Below the pieces are notes generated by a model. The model was not told where the DNA came from, did no database searches, and saw only the letters and a program-made list of their open reading frames with translations. Shown here piece after piece: positions 7,973 to 14,492 of a stretch of 19,881 bases of DNA (positions within the stretch are counted from its first letter, which is position 1; each line of letters begins with the position of its first letter). Source of the DNA: DAOTVD01 sp034437075 (lineage in GTDB: Bacteria; Chloroflexota; Anaerolineae; Aggregatilineales; J027); the NCBI GenBank assembly GCA_034437075.1, contig DAOTVD010000366.1:1-19881 (forward strand). Direction: 5' to 3'. The position numbers were made by a program, and so were the translations under genes.

Positions 7973-9250
7973 CTATTCACAGCGTACATTTGCCAAATGC
8001 TCATCATATGTTTGCGCAAATGCATTGCCAGCGCCCCGACAATCGCCCGTGAAATACAAATAATTCGTCTGCGCAGGATTCACGGTCGCGCGGAGTGCAT
8101 CCAAAGAGGGGCTAGCGATAGGCGACGGCGGTAATCCCGTATAAATGTTGGTGTTGTAGGGCGAGTCGGTAGTGCTGACCCGCCCATGCACATTCGGCCA
8201 CCAATTGCCGGGCACACCTAGGGCATACTGAGTCGTCACAGTGGCGCCTAGCCCACGCCCAGAGGCCAGACGATTGTGGAACACGCTGGCAATAAGCACT
8301 TGCTGGCCCGGCGAACGGCTCTCGCGATTCACGATGCTGGCCAGGGTTAACACCTCGTAGGGCGTCAGCGCACCAGCTTGGCCCAACAAATCGCCCGCCT
8401 GGGCTGCCAGCGTATCCACGACCAGCAGCACAAAATCCACCGCCCCCATTTCGTTGGTCACGCTATAGCTACCGGGGAATAAGTACCCTTCTAGCGAGGC
8501 TGCCGGGCTCGCCCCGGCAAAGACCGCGCGCGGGGGTAAGTCCCCAATGCGCAAGGCGCGCAGGTCAACACCACGGAACGCGACCGGCAAGCTATCAATG
8601 ATGGCAGCAACTTGCTCCAAGCGATACGCCTGCGGAATGCGCACCGTGCACGGGCAATCCGCAGGGCGGGGGCCACCCCCCGACCCCGAGGGCAGGGCTG
8701 TAGGCAGCGCCTGAGACGATGGCGCATTTTCTGCCGCGCCAGGCGGCAGATAGAGCACTTGCCCAGTCAAAATATAACGACTATTCAAGCAATTCGCCGC
8801 CATGATCTCATCCACGGTCACTGCGCTATCAACCCCTAACTGATAAGCGAACAGGGTTTCACCATCTTGAACAGTATGCGCGCTCCAATCTGGTGGTGGC
8901 GGGCAAGGATGCGGCGTCGGGCTGAGCGAGGGCACCGGGCTAGGCGTGTGGGTAAGGGCCAGCGTGGCACTTGGCAGAACGCGGGTCTGCGTGATGGTCG
9001 GCACCAAGGTTAAGGTCATCGTGGGTTGGGGCGTCATGGTTGGCAAACTGGTTTCGATACGCAATGGCAAGCGCGCAACCTCAGTAAGCTCTGCCGTTGG
9101 CGTAGCCCCTGGGGACGGACTGGGGGATACCCAGCGCCAGCCCACCACGAAGGTTATGCCCGCCACCATAAGCAGCACCAACACCCCTAACCCAAAGCGC
9201 ATACCGTGCGGTATCCGTCGCCATATCGCTAAAAATGGCGTCATCATCAT
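7973..9250 (-). CDS. mltG: Endolytic transglycosylase MltG with LysM domain
   Basis: Membrane-anchored lytic transglycosylase that cuts nascent peptidoglycan strands and so sets glycan length. The 425 residues run as follows: a short cytoplasmic start, one membrane helix (about 18-40), a Pro/Thr/Ser-rich linker (about 42-120), a LysM-like peptidoglycan-binding domain (about 124-170, TVQDGETLFAY through GQVLYLPPG), a second short linker, and a YceG catalytic domain (about 203-425). Family motifs are LEGYLFPGSY (253-262), ASIVNRES with the catalytic Glu310, and SPYNTNIYTGLPP. The start is one of three consecutive ATGs (9242-9250), and the ribosome site is weak. A 7-bp hairpin (9268-9287) lies just ahead of the start. 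Some MltG proteins have an N-terminal LysM, so the fusion is known in kind. It is transcribed toward the tRNA and divergent from the pilin genes. Confidence 0.92.
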   Translation of the reverse strand: MMMTPFLAIWRRIPHGMRFGLGVLVLLMVAGITFVVGWRWVSPSPSPGATPTAELTEVARLPLRIETSLPTMTPQPTMTLTLVPTITQTRVLPSATLALTHTPSPVPSLSPTPHPCPPPPDWSAHTVQDGETLFAYQLGVDSAVTVDEIMAANCLNSRYILTGQVLYLPPGAAENAPSSQALPTALPSGSGGGPRPADCPCTVRIPQAYRLEQVAAIIDSLPVAFRGVDLRALRIGDLPPRAVFAGASPAASLEGYLFPGSYSVTNEMGAVDFVLLVVDTLAAQAGDLLGQAGALTPYEVLTLASIVNRESRSPGQQVLIASVFHNRLASGRGLGATVTTQYALGVPGNWWPNVHGRVSTTDSPYNTNIYTGLPPSPIASPSLDALRATVNPAQTNYLYFTGDCRGAGNAFAQTYDEHLANVRCE

Positions 9251-9418
9251 CGTATCATCCGCTTGGCCGACTTCGGTAAAGAAGCCGATGCCTCATAGCA
9301 TTGCTCGTCGTGGTGTTTCACAAGAAATACCCTTGATCTTACATTAAGTCTTGATATGCAATTAAAGTATTTTTTATTTAAGATTAATTAAAAACCATAA
9401 AGATTTTTTTACAATACC
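9251..9418. other. AT-rich divergent spacer, mltG / first pilin gene
   Basis: There is no gene here. It holds the mltG leader hairpin (9268-9287) and a markedly AT-rich tract at about 9355-9418 with A and T runs, directly before the first pilin promoter. Such a tract could act as an UP element or bind nucleoid proteins. A promoter for mltG was not clear. Confidence 0.4.
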
Positions 9419-9447
9419 TTGTCATCATTTCAAGTTGGGCCTATAGT
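9419..9447 (+). promoter_or_regulatory. Promoter of the first Flp pilin gene
   Basis: TTGTCA (9419-9424), a 17-bp spacer and TATAGT (9442-9447), ending 46 bp before the ATG. The second pilin gene has the same arrangement with an unrelated spacer sequence, which is strong support for both. Confidence 0.75.
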
Positions 9448-9470
9448 GTAAATACCGTATGATTTTATCA

Positions 9471-9486
9471 TTCTCTGATTGGAGAA
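9471..9486 (+). promoter_or_regulatory. Hairpin covering the pilin ribosome site (copy 1)
   Basis: TTCTCT (9471-9476) can pair with GGAGAA (9481-9486) around a GATT tetraloop, which buries the GGAG ribosome site (9481-9484). The identical element precedes the second copy at 9826-9841. It might tune pilin translation, but this is inference from pairing alone. Confidence 0.4.
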
Positions 9487-9493
9487 CGCTATC

Positions 9494-9640
9494 ATGATGT
9501 ATTTGCCACGTGAAGAAGGACAGGGCCTCGTAGAATACGCTCTGATCCTCGTATTGGTCGCTTTGGTCGTGATTGTCGTCCTGGCCGTCTTGGGCCCGGT
9601 CATTGGGAACGTCTTCTCAACAATCATCAACGGTATCTAA
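9494..9640 (+). CDS. Flp-type major pilin, copy 1
   Basis: A 48-residue prepilin of the Flp/Fap family used by Tad-type pili. The N-terminus has the class motif for prepilin peptidase: Gly9 followed by QGLVEY, so cleavage after Gly9 places Glu at +5 and Tyr at +6. A hydrophobic helix (about 16-34) follows, then a very short polar tail (NVFSTIINGI). The mature subunit would be about 39 residues, which is small even for Flp. It would be made in the membrane and assembled outside by Tad secretion machinery, none of which is encoded in this window. GGAG lies 9 nt before the first of two adjacent ATGs. The gene has its own promoter and terminator. The protein is identical to that of copy 2. Confidence 0.92.
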   Translation: MMYLPREEGQGLVEYALILVLVALVVIVVLAVLGPVIGNVFSTIINGI

Positions 9641-9674
9641 GCCAACCGGCAACATCTCGTAGCAATACGACAAA

Positions 9675-9699
9675 ACACCCGCCCAGCGCGGGTGTTTTT
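9675..9699 (+). terminator. Intrinsic terminator of pilin copy 1
   Basis: ACACCCGC (9675-9682) pairs perfectly with GCGGGTGT (9688-9695) around a 5-nt loop, followed by a T run to 9699. Upstream A bases could lengthen the stem. Confidence 0.9.
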
Positions 9700-9774
9700 G
9701 ATTCTCTACTGGGCCTGAATCAGAGGGTTTAGCGGTTTTAGATGAGAAAATACTCATATGGGTCATTTGGGGGG

Positions 9775-9803
9775 TTGTCGCGAGCCTAAAAACATCTTAT
9801 AGT
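9775..9803 (+). promoter_or_regulatory. Promoter of the second Flp pilin gene
   Basis: TTGTCG (9775-9780), a 17-bp spacer and TATAGT (9798-9803), ending 45 bp before the ATG. It lies outside the 241-bp repeat yet has the same layout as the promoter of copy 1. Confidence 0.75.
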
Positions 9804-9848
9804 AGGAACATAGTCGGATTTATCATTCTCTGATTGGAGAACGCTATC

Positions 9849-9995
9849 ATGATGTACTTGCCACGTGAAGAAGGACAGGGTCTCGTAGAATACGCTCTGA
9901 TCCTCGTATTGGTCGCCTTGGTTGTGATTGTTGTCCTGGCCGTTTTGGGCCCGGTGATCGGGAACGTTTTCTCGACAATCATCAACGGCATCTAA
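9849..9995 (+). CDS. Flp-type major pilin, copy 2
   Basis: This encodes exactly the same 48 residues as copy 1, including the prepilin cleavage motif after Gly9. The 11 nucleotide differences between the two coding regions are all at third codon positions and all synonymous (for example Val25, Val28, Val32, Val36, Val40 and Ile37). The leader and ribosome site are identical to copy 1, and there is a separate promoter and terminator. Open frames on the opposite strand of both copies are shadows. Whether both copies are expressed together or alternately cannot be told from sequence. Confidence 0.92.
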   Translation: MMYLPREEGQGLVEYALILVLVALVVIVVLAVLGPVIGNVFSTIINGI

Positions 9996-10029
9996 GCCAA
10001 TCGGCAACATCTCGTAGCAATACGACGAA

Positions 10030-10054
10030 ACGCCCGCCTAGCGCGGGCGTTTTT
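10030..10054 (+). terminator. Intrinsic terminator of pilin copy 2
   Basis: ACGCCCGC (10030-10037) pairs with GCGGGCGT (10043-10050), 5-nt loop, then a T run to 10054. Compared with copy 1, one A-T pair has become G-C with both partners changed. It may also slow minus-strand transcripts leaving the C39-like gene, though that side has a poor T run. Confidence 0.88.
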
Positions 10055-10057
10055 GAT

Positions 10058-11416
10058 TCAGCCGACGACGCGCTGCAAAGCCACTTGCGCAGCGCGGAAA
10101 TTTTCGTTATAGCGCAAGGCCAGGCTATATTGCTCTTCGGCGGCTTCCCGGTCGCCACGCACTTCGTAGACCTGCCCTAAGTAATAATACGCTTCCTCCA
10201 CATAGGGGGTGGTGCTGATAGTCGTATTGGCCAACGCGATCACGTCATCCAACCGACTGGCCTGGAAAAACGCTTCGTAGGGGCCAAATTGATACCACAA
10301 CATGCGGCGTGGCAAGCCGATACTAAACGCCTGGTCAAAGCTACGCGCCGCATTGGCGTAATCGCCCAACATCGTGCGCGCGGTGCCGACATTAAACCAA
10401 GCAAAGGCATTGTCGGGCTGTTCTGCCGCTTCGGCCTGAGCGCGCTCTAGCGCATGGCGCCAATTGGCCGCCTCGTTCCAGTCCCGGCCCAAAAACGCCT
10501 GAAGTTCGGGCTCGCGCGCCGGGGGATAGATGATGATATAGAGTCGGTTGAACGCCTGCCAATCATCATCAAAGCTATCATACGCGATTTCCGTAATCGG
10601 GCGCGAAGGCCGCCCCAGGTACGAGTCATAAAATTGAAATACACCGCGCTCGTCATCATAGCCGCCCACGGTGAAATAATGCCCATACCAGGCATCCCCC
10701 GGCGGTTGATAACCGGATTCGACAATCACCAAAAATTCATTCGCCACCAACCAGCGCAACATCTCATCCGTACCCGCCACACGATAGAGCGCGCGCAGGT
10801 TGGTTTGCTCGTTAACATAGCTCACCATTTGATCGGGCGAGACGTTTTTATCTTCGTCGTTGGGCTTCAGGGCGCGGGCGGTATCATTTTGATCGCCCTC
10901 CCAGCCAAAATACGACAGCCCCATAGCCAGATTAGCAGGCCCACAGTTATTCCAGCCTTGTTGATGAAAGCTAACGCCCTCTAGCCGAAATTGCGTCGGC
11001 GCCGGCAAGGGTGTGGCCGTGGCTGGGATGGGCGTCGCCGAGGGTAAGGCCGTCTCACTAGGCAGAACGTCCGTGGCGGCCACTTCGAGCGTGGGCTGGG
11101 CGGTCGCTTCGAGCGTCGGGCTGGGGCTGGGCGGCAATGCCGTCGGGGTCGGGCTGGCGGGCAATAGCGTCGGCGTGGGGCTGGGTATGTTCGTCACCAC
11201 CACATAGGCCAGTTGCGTGCGCGTCTCGGCGACTGCCTCCGCCGTGCGGCGCGGCGCCAGGCCCGGCATAAGCGCGGGCAAAAGCAAGAACAACACGACC
11301 CCCGGCACGACAAACCCGATATTGAAGCCCCCTACTAGCCACACAAAGCGCATCAGCCACGGATTGCCCTCCGGGGCGGCGATTGGCCCGTGTGAATCAA
11401 TTGTTTGTTCGGCCAT
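10058..11416 (-). CDS. Membrane-anchored C39-like cysteine peptidase with TPR repeats
   Basis: A 452-residue protein with a cytoplasmic start, one membrane helix (about 25-48), a Pro/Thr/Ser linker (about 78-140), a C39-like papain-fold domain (about 143-298) and C-terminal TPR-like helices (about 315-450). Candidate catalytic residues are Cys158 (NNCGPANLAM), His246 (YGHYFTVGGYD) and Asp264 (FYDSYLG), with Gln152 or Gln153 as oxyanion residue. The domain is on the outer side of the membrane. C39 peptidases proper remove Gly-Gly leaders and are fused to ABC exporters. This one has no ABC domain and belongs to the broader C39-like group of mostly unknown substrate. The ATG at 11416 has GAGGAA at short spacing inside the end of the upstream 477-aa gene (8-bp gap), so the two are surely cotranscribed. 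The TPR part suggests a protein partner. Confidence 0.82.
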   Translation of the reverse strand: MAEQTIDSHGPIAAPEGNPWLMRFVWLVGGFNIGFVVPGVVLFLLLPALMPGLAPRRTAEAVAETRTQLAYVVVTNIPSPTPTLLPASPTPTALPPSPSPTLEATAQPTLEVAATDVLPSETALPSATPIPATATPLPAPTQFRLEGVSFHQQGWNNCGPANLAMGLSYFGWEGDQNDTARALKPNDEDKNVSPDQMVSYVNEQTNLRALYRVAGTDEMLRWLVANEFLVIVESGYQPPGDAWYGHYFTVGGYDDERGVFQFYDSYLGRPSRPITEIAYDSFDDDWQAFNRLYIIIYPPAREPELQAFLGRDWNEAANWRHALERAQAEAAEQPDNAFAWFNVGTARTMLGDYANAARSFDQAFSIGLPRRMLWYQFGPYEAFFQASRLDDVIALANTTISTTPYVEEAYYYLGQVYEVRGDREAAEEQYSLALRYNENFRAAQVALQRVVG

Positions 11417-11424
11417 AAGATTCC

Positions 11425-12858
11425 TCAGTTCACACGCAAAAATGTATCGCCATTCCAGACGAAGGAAATTTGTACGATATTACTGTTCAGATCAGCCGCC
11501 TCTACAAGCGCCACGAGTGTGCCATCCGCCCGGGTCGAAAACGCCACGTTCGTCAGCGTTTCGGGCGGGGATGTGCGATAGGCCCCATCAAAGGCACGCG
11601 CGTTGGCCGCTTCGTTAAAGTTTCCGGTTTCATACAGCGTAAAGAAGCCGTCGAGGTCTTCATTTTGCAAGCGTTGACGTTCTAAACGCAAGCGCCACTG
11701 GAAGAATGGCGTCCAATCAATGGCGCTCAACGCCCCACGATCCAGCGCCAACAAGCCCGACGCCCCAGGCACTAACAACGGCCCTAAAGCATCGATCTGG
11801 CGCGAGGATAGCGGCGTGCTGGCGATACGAGTAACGGCTTCTGGGCCGAAGGTCTGCACGATGCTATCCATGAAGGGCGCGGGTTGCTGGCGATACTGGC
11901 CGATCAGCCACTCGCGCAGCGCGTCATACACCCATTCCATATCGAAATTCACCACGTTTTCATCTGCCGGCGCATACCGAATGCGCCCCTCGGAAGCATA
12001 GGCGATAAGCCGTTCGGCAATCGCGCGGGAGAGGTCACGTTCTATGCCTGACGGCACGTCCTGCGAGACTGGCACACGCCCCGACAAATACGGCGACAAA
12101 ACGCGCAAACGCCAACCGTCTTCCGGTTCCCAAGCCAATGGAATGCCCGCGCGCGGATCGATAATCACTTCTAAATCCGGCGGCGGGGCCGCACACCCCA
12201 GCCAGGCACAGCCATCCGACCACCAAGCATCGAGGCGCGGGGCTAATGCGCGCGCTAAGTCTGCATCCAATTCGTTGAAGATCACCCGCGATACATCGTT
12301 TTCTAGCGTGGCTTCATCCCCCCAAAATTCGACATCTGGCGGCACACGCCGCCACCCCCCCTGTTCATCATCAGCTTCCACCAGGTCTTCGTACTGCCAA
12401 TAGAACCAGACTTGCTGCTGCGGGATGCTATCCACCGTTTGCTGCACCACAACGCGCGCACGTTGGTCGTCGATGGCAACAGTCACCACCTCGCTATCGG
12501 GCAAGACCCGGCCACTTTCTTTCAGCGACTGGTAATCTTGAAAATACGCGCGTTGGCGCTCTAACCAGGGTTGGTTCGTCGTGCGGTGCATATTCATATA
12601 GGCGGTTTCATCGCCAATGCGCAAGGCCACAAGCTCGGCATTTACAACCGCGCGTAAGTCATTCTCGACGCGCCCACTGACGGCTTGTAAGCGCAAGATA
12701 ATCGCCACACCTACCCCGGCCAACACCAGCGCAATTGTCAGCGCGATGAGGATTAACCGTAGGCGATTGCGTCGGCGGCGACGGCGTTGGCTAGGGTCTT
12801 CTTGGTTGCGTTGGTGGGTCTGGTCTGCTTCAATTTGCCAATCGAGTTGAATACCCAT
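11425..12858 (-). CDS. Single-pass membrane protein of unknown function
   Basis: I do not recognise this 477-residue protein. It has a charged cytoplasmic start ending in six consecutive Arg (25-30), one membrane helix (about 35-56), and a large extracytoplasmic part. That part begins with an NTF2- or lumazine-like looking segment (about 65-165: repeated aromatic and VVVQQTVDS strands). It continues with a helical middle region containing two Cys five residues apart (Cys217, Cys222), which could form a disulfide. A final segment (about 395-477) again looks NTF2-like (GFFTLYETGNFNEAANARAF, then strands). No HExxH or other catalytic motif is visible. It lies 8 bp upstream of the C39-like gene and shares its membrane topology, so a common complex is plausible but inferred. 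The ATG at 12858 has only a weak GAGAA ahead. Confidence 0.75.
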   Translation of the reverse strand: MGIQLDWQIEADQTHQRNQEDPSQRRRRRRNRLRLILIALTIALVLAGVGVAIILRLQAVSGRVENDLRAVVNAELVALRIGDETAYMNMHRTTNQPWLERQRAYFQDYQSLKESGRVLPDSEVVTVAIDDQRARVVVQQTVDSIPQQQVWFYWQYEDLVEADDEQGGWRRVPPDVEFWGDEATLENDVSRVIFNELDADLARALAPRLDAWWSDGCAWLGCAAPPPDLEVIIDPRAGIPLAWEPEDGWRLRVLSPYLSGRVPVSQDVPSGIERDLSRAIAERLIAYASEGRIRYAPADENVVNFDMEWVYDALREWLIGQYRQQPAPFMDSIVQTFGPEAVTRIASTPLSSRQIDALGPLLVPGASGLLALDRGALSAIDWTPFFQWRLRLERQRLQNEDLDGFFTLYETGNFNEAANARAFDGAYRTSPPETLTNVAFSTRADGTLVALVEAADLNSNIVQISFVWNGDTFLRVN

Positions 12859-12889
12859 GCTTGTTCATTCTCGTTTTAATCATTCTGCA

Positions 12890-12919
12890 AGGTTACGGAA
12901 AAGCGGCGCGGTATGTCAA
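12890..12919 (-). promoter_or_regulatory. Possible promoter of the 477-aa / C39-like gene pair
   Basis: On the minus strand a consensus -35 TTGACA (12914-12919) is followed after 18 bp by a poor -10 TAACCT (12890-12895). It lies in the 72-bp spacer, the largest gap within this six-gene run, which favours a secondary start here. The weak -10 suggests low or activator-dependent use. Confidence 0.4.
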
Positions 12920-12930
12920 GTACAGTTGGA

Positions 12931-13284
12931 CTACGGTTCGTGTACGGCGCTGACGTCCCAGCCACAGTCCTCACAGCGTACTAGGTCGCCATCGCGCGTG
13001 AATTGCATGGCCATCGGGCGGCAGCGCAAGCGCGGCGCGTTGGGGCAAGGCGAAAATCGGTAATCTTGGCGCAGGGTGTTTTCGAAACGGCGCAACAAGG
13101 CAGCATCATCGAGTTCGGTCAGGTCATCATCGTGGCCCATCCAGCGTAGCGCGCGGGTGAGCACCTGCCGCATGAGCCAAAGCGTATTGCCCGTGCGGTT
13201 ACGCTCGCGTTCGAGTTCTTCCACCTGGCCACGCAAGGCTTGCACCTGCCAATACAGGCGTAGCGCGTCTGCCTCATCCTTCAT
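12931..13284 (-). CDS. Small coiled-coil protein with four Cys near the C-terminus
   Basis: A 117-residue protein I do not recognise. Residues about 8-45 are a charged amphipathic helix (LRGQVEELERERNRTGNTL) likely to form a coiled coil. The C-terminal part carries Cys80, Cys88, Cys104 and Cys107, arranged C-x7-C and C-x2-C, which resembles a small zinc ribbon (RCEDCGWDV). It has no signal peptide, so it is probably cytoplasmic. It begins 15 bp after the yqeK stop, with GGGATAGGGG before the ATG, and ends 72 bp before the 477-aa gene. Translational context and composition make it a real gene. A DNA- or RNA-binding or adaptor role is conceivable, but nothing shows it. Confidence 0.72.
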   Translation of the reverse strand: MKDEADALRLYWQVQALRGQVEELERERNRTGNTLWLMRQVLTRALRWMGHDDDLTELDDAALLRRFENTLRQDYRFSPCPNAPRLRCRPMAMQFTRDGDLVRCEDCGWDVSAVHEP

Positions 13285-13299
13285 GCTTGCCCCTATCCC

Positions 13300-13890
13300 T
13301 TACGTGACCCCAGCGCGCAGCAAGACGTTATGCAACTCGATCACCCGGGGGTCGATGTGTTGACGTTCATCGAGCAGGTACCGCACAGTCCCCTGAACAG
13401 CCATCAAGAGCGCGCTATCCAGGTCTTCGAAAGCGCGTTCGCGCAGCGCCGCTACGCTGGGAAAGTCGCGTTTGGGTTCGATCAAATCCGCCAAAAAAAC
13501 AATTTTATCGGTAAGCGACATCTGCGGGCTACCGCTGGTATGGTACGCGCAGGCCGTGCGTAAGCGGCCATCGTGCAGCCCGAATTCGGCATCTGCCAGC
13601 AAATAGGCCACTACCCCATGCAACAGCATCGGATTTTCGCGCTCGGCGGCGCTGATGGGCACGCCCGCATTTTCGGCATAGCGCAATAATTCGGCGTCAT
13701 CCCATTCCTTGGCCGCATCGTGGATCCAACCTGCCAGGCGGCACACCACGGCTTCATCGGGCGCCCAACGCGCGGCGAGTTCGTCGGCGGTTTTGACGAC
13801 CCGCTTGGTATGCTTATAGCGTTTTTTCTCTTGCTGGGCGCGCGACCATTTCTTAACTCGCGCTTCAAACTCCGGTGTATAGTCGGGCAT
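13300..13890 (-). CDS. yqeK: YqeK-family HD-domain hydrolase (diadenosine tetraphosphatase)
   Basis: A 196-residue cytoplasmic HD phosphohydrolase. Members of the YqeK family split Ap4A symmetrically to ADP and so limit this stress nucleotide. Metal and family motifs visible are Arg24-x-x-His27 (RYKHT), His57-Asp58 in AGWIHDAAKE, His91 in PMLLHGVVAY, His117 in YHTSG, and DKIVFLADLIEP with Asp135. Length matches the family. In many bacteria yqeK sits between nadD and rsfS. Here neither is present, and it instead follows a lipoprotein gene by 8 bp. No clear ribosome site precedes the ATG at 13890, so translation may depend on coupling to the upstream gene. Confidence 0.9.
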   Translation of the reverse strand: MPDYTPEFEARVKKWSRAQQEKKRYKHTKRVVKTADELAARWAPDEAVVCRLAGWIHDAAKEWDDAELLRYAENAGVPISAAERENPMLLHGVVAYLLADAEFGLHDGRLRTACAYHTSGSPQMSLTDKIVFLADLIEPKRDFPSVAALRERAFEDLDSALLMAVQGTVRYLLDERQHIDPRVIELHNVLLRAGVT

Positions 13891-13898
13891 AACAAAAA

Positions 13899-14492
13899 TT
13901 ACGGTGATTCCGGCGGGACGGGGGTAGCACGGCCCAGGGTGCCGCGCGGCCCATCGCGCAGCGGCACGCGCACACGCAAGACATCCACGCCGATTTGCGC
14001 GAGATTCAGCGCTTCTAAGCGCGAGACCTCCGCCGGGTTGGCGTTGATTAGCACGGTGGAGTCGGTGAACACCAACGCGATGCCTTCCGCGCCATCATTG
14101 AGTAAATAGGCACCATTGGCCAAGGTGCGGATTTCCTCCACCGTATTAGCGGGGTCATCCTGCCAGGCCGCGACGCGCTGCTCAAAATCGGACTGCGCAT
14201 CGGCGGGGTCGCGATACACCGTCAAGAGCACATCACCCCGTGAGGCGTTCGTTGCATGTTCATAGCGCGCACTCAGGATGAGTCCTGTTTCCCGCTCTTC
14301 AAAATTGACGCTGTCTGCTACCAGCCGCCACGGCCCCGACACAGGCGGCATGGCATCGTCGCGCAAGACATAGGGCGGGCGCGTAGGTTCTGGCGTGGGC
14401 GCGACCTCCTCAGCTTCATCTTCGCAGGCCGTAGCAAGACCCAACAGCAAGCCACACAACAAGATTAAAATAGCTCGTTTCATAACTTTCAT
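13899..14492 (-). CDS. Small lipoprotein of unknown function
   Basis: A 197-residue secreted protein with a lipoprotein signal: basic start, hydrophobic core (about 7-20) and LATAC ending at Cys23. It is followed by an acidic, Pro/Thr-rich linker (EDEAEEVAPTPEPT) and a soluble domain (about 50-180) of alternating strands and helices. I recognise no family for this domain. The ATG at 14492 overlaps the stop of the solute-binding protein gene as ATGA, so the two are translationally coupled. An internal ATG at 14483 (residue 4) would give the same mature protein. The position suggests an envelope role linked to the solute-binding protein, but this is inference. Confidence 0.78.
   Translation of the reverse strand: MKVMKRAILILLCGLLLGLATACEDEAEEVAPTPEPTRPPYVLRDDAMPPVSGPWRLVADSVNFEERETGLILSARYEHATNASRGDVLLTVYRDPADAQSDFEQRVAAWQDDPANTVEEIRTLANGAYLLNDGAEGIALVFTDSTVLINANPAEVSRLEALNLAQIGVDVLRVRVPLRDGPRGTLGRATPVPPESP

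Larger units (their letters stand above)
9464..9704 (+). repeat. Tandem duplication unit, copy 1 (pilin cassette)
   Basis: A 241-bp unit repeated at a constant offset of 355 bp (copy 2 at 9819-10059) with no insertions or deletions. It covers the leader, coding region and terminator. By eye I count 16 differences, none of them in the 30 bp before the ATG. Confidence 0.9.
9819..10059 (+). repeat. Tandem duplication unit, copy 2 (pilin cassette)
   Basis: Second copy of the 241-bp pilin unit, about 93 percent identical to copy 1 by my count. Its right end reaches into the stop codon of the minus-strand C39-like gene (10058). Confidence 0.9.

Noticed and set aside
7668..7973. Minus-strand 101-aa open frame upstream of trigger factor
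   Set aside because: It is a read-through of tRNA-Leu; the AELADAHDLGS-type peptide is the well-known false translation of a leucine tRNA gene.
8880..9120. Pro/Thr/Ser-rich stretches as DNA tandem repeats or broken genes
   Set aside because: They stay in frame as linkers between a membrane helix and an outer domain in both MltG and the C39-like protein, a normal design in this kind of organism.
9430..10010. Minus-strand open frames opposite the pilin genes
   Set aside because: Both are near-identical because they mirror the duplicated pilin coding regions. The plus frames have promoters, ribosome sites and terminators, and the differences are synonymous only in the plus frame.
9464..10059. 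Repeat pair as CRISPR or insertion-sequence ends
   Set aside because: There are only two units, each containing a complete gene; no short regular repeats, spacers, transposase or inverted termini.
10058..11416. C39 domain as evidence for a bacteriocin or lantibiotic cluster
   Set aside because: No ABC transporter, precursor peptide with a double-Gly leader, or modification enzyme nearby; the domain is the stand-alone C39-like type.
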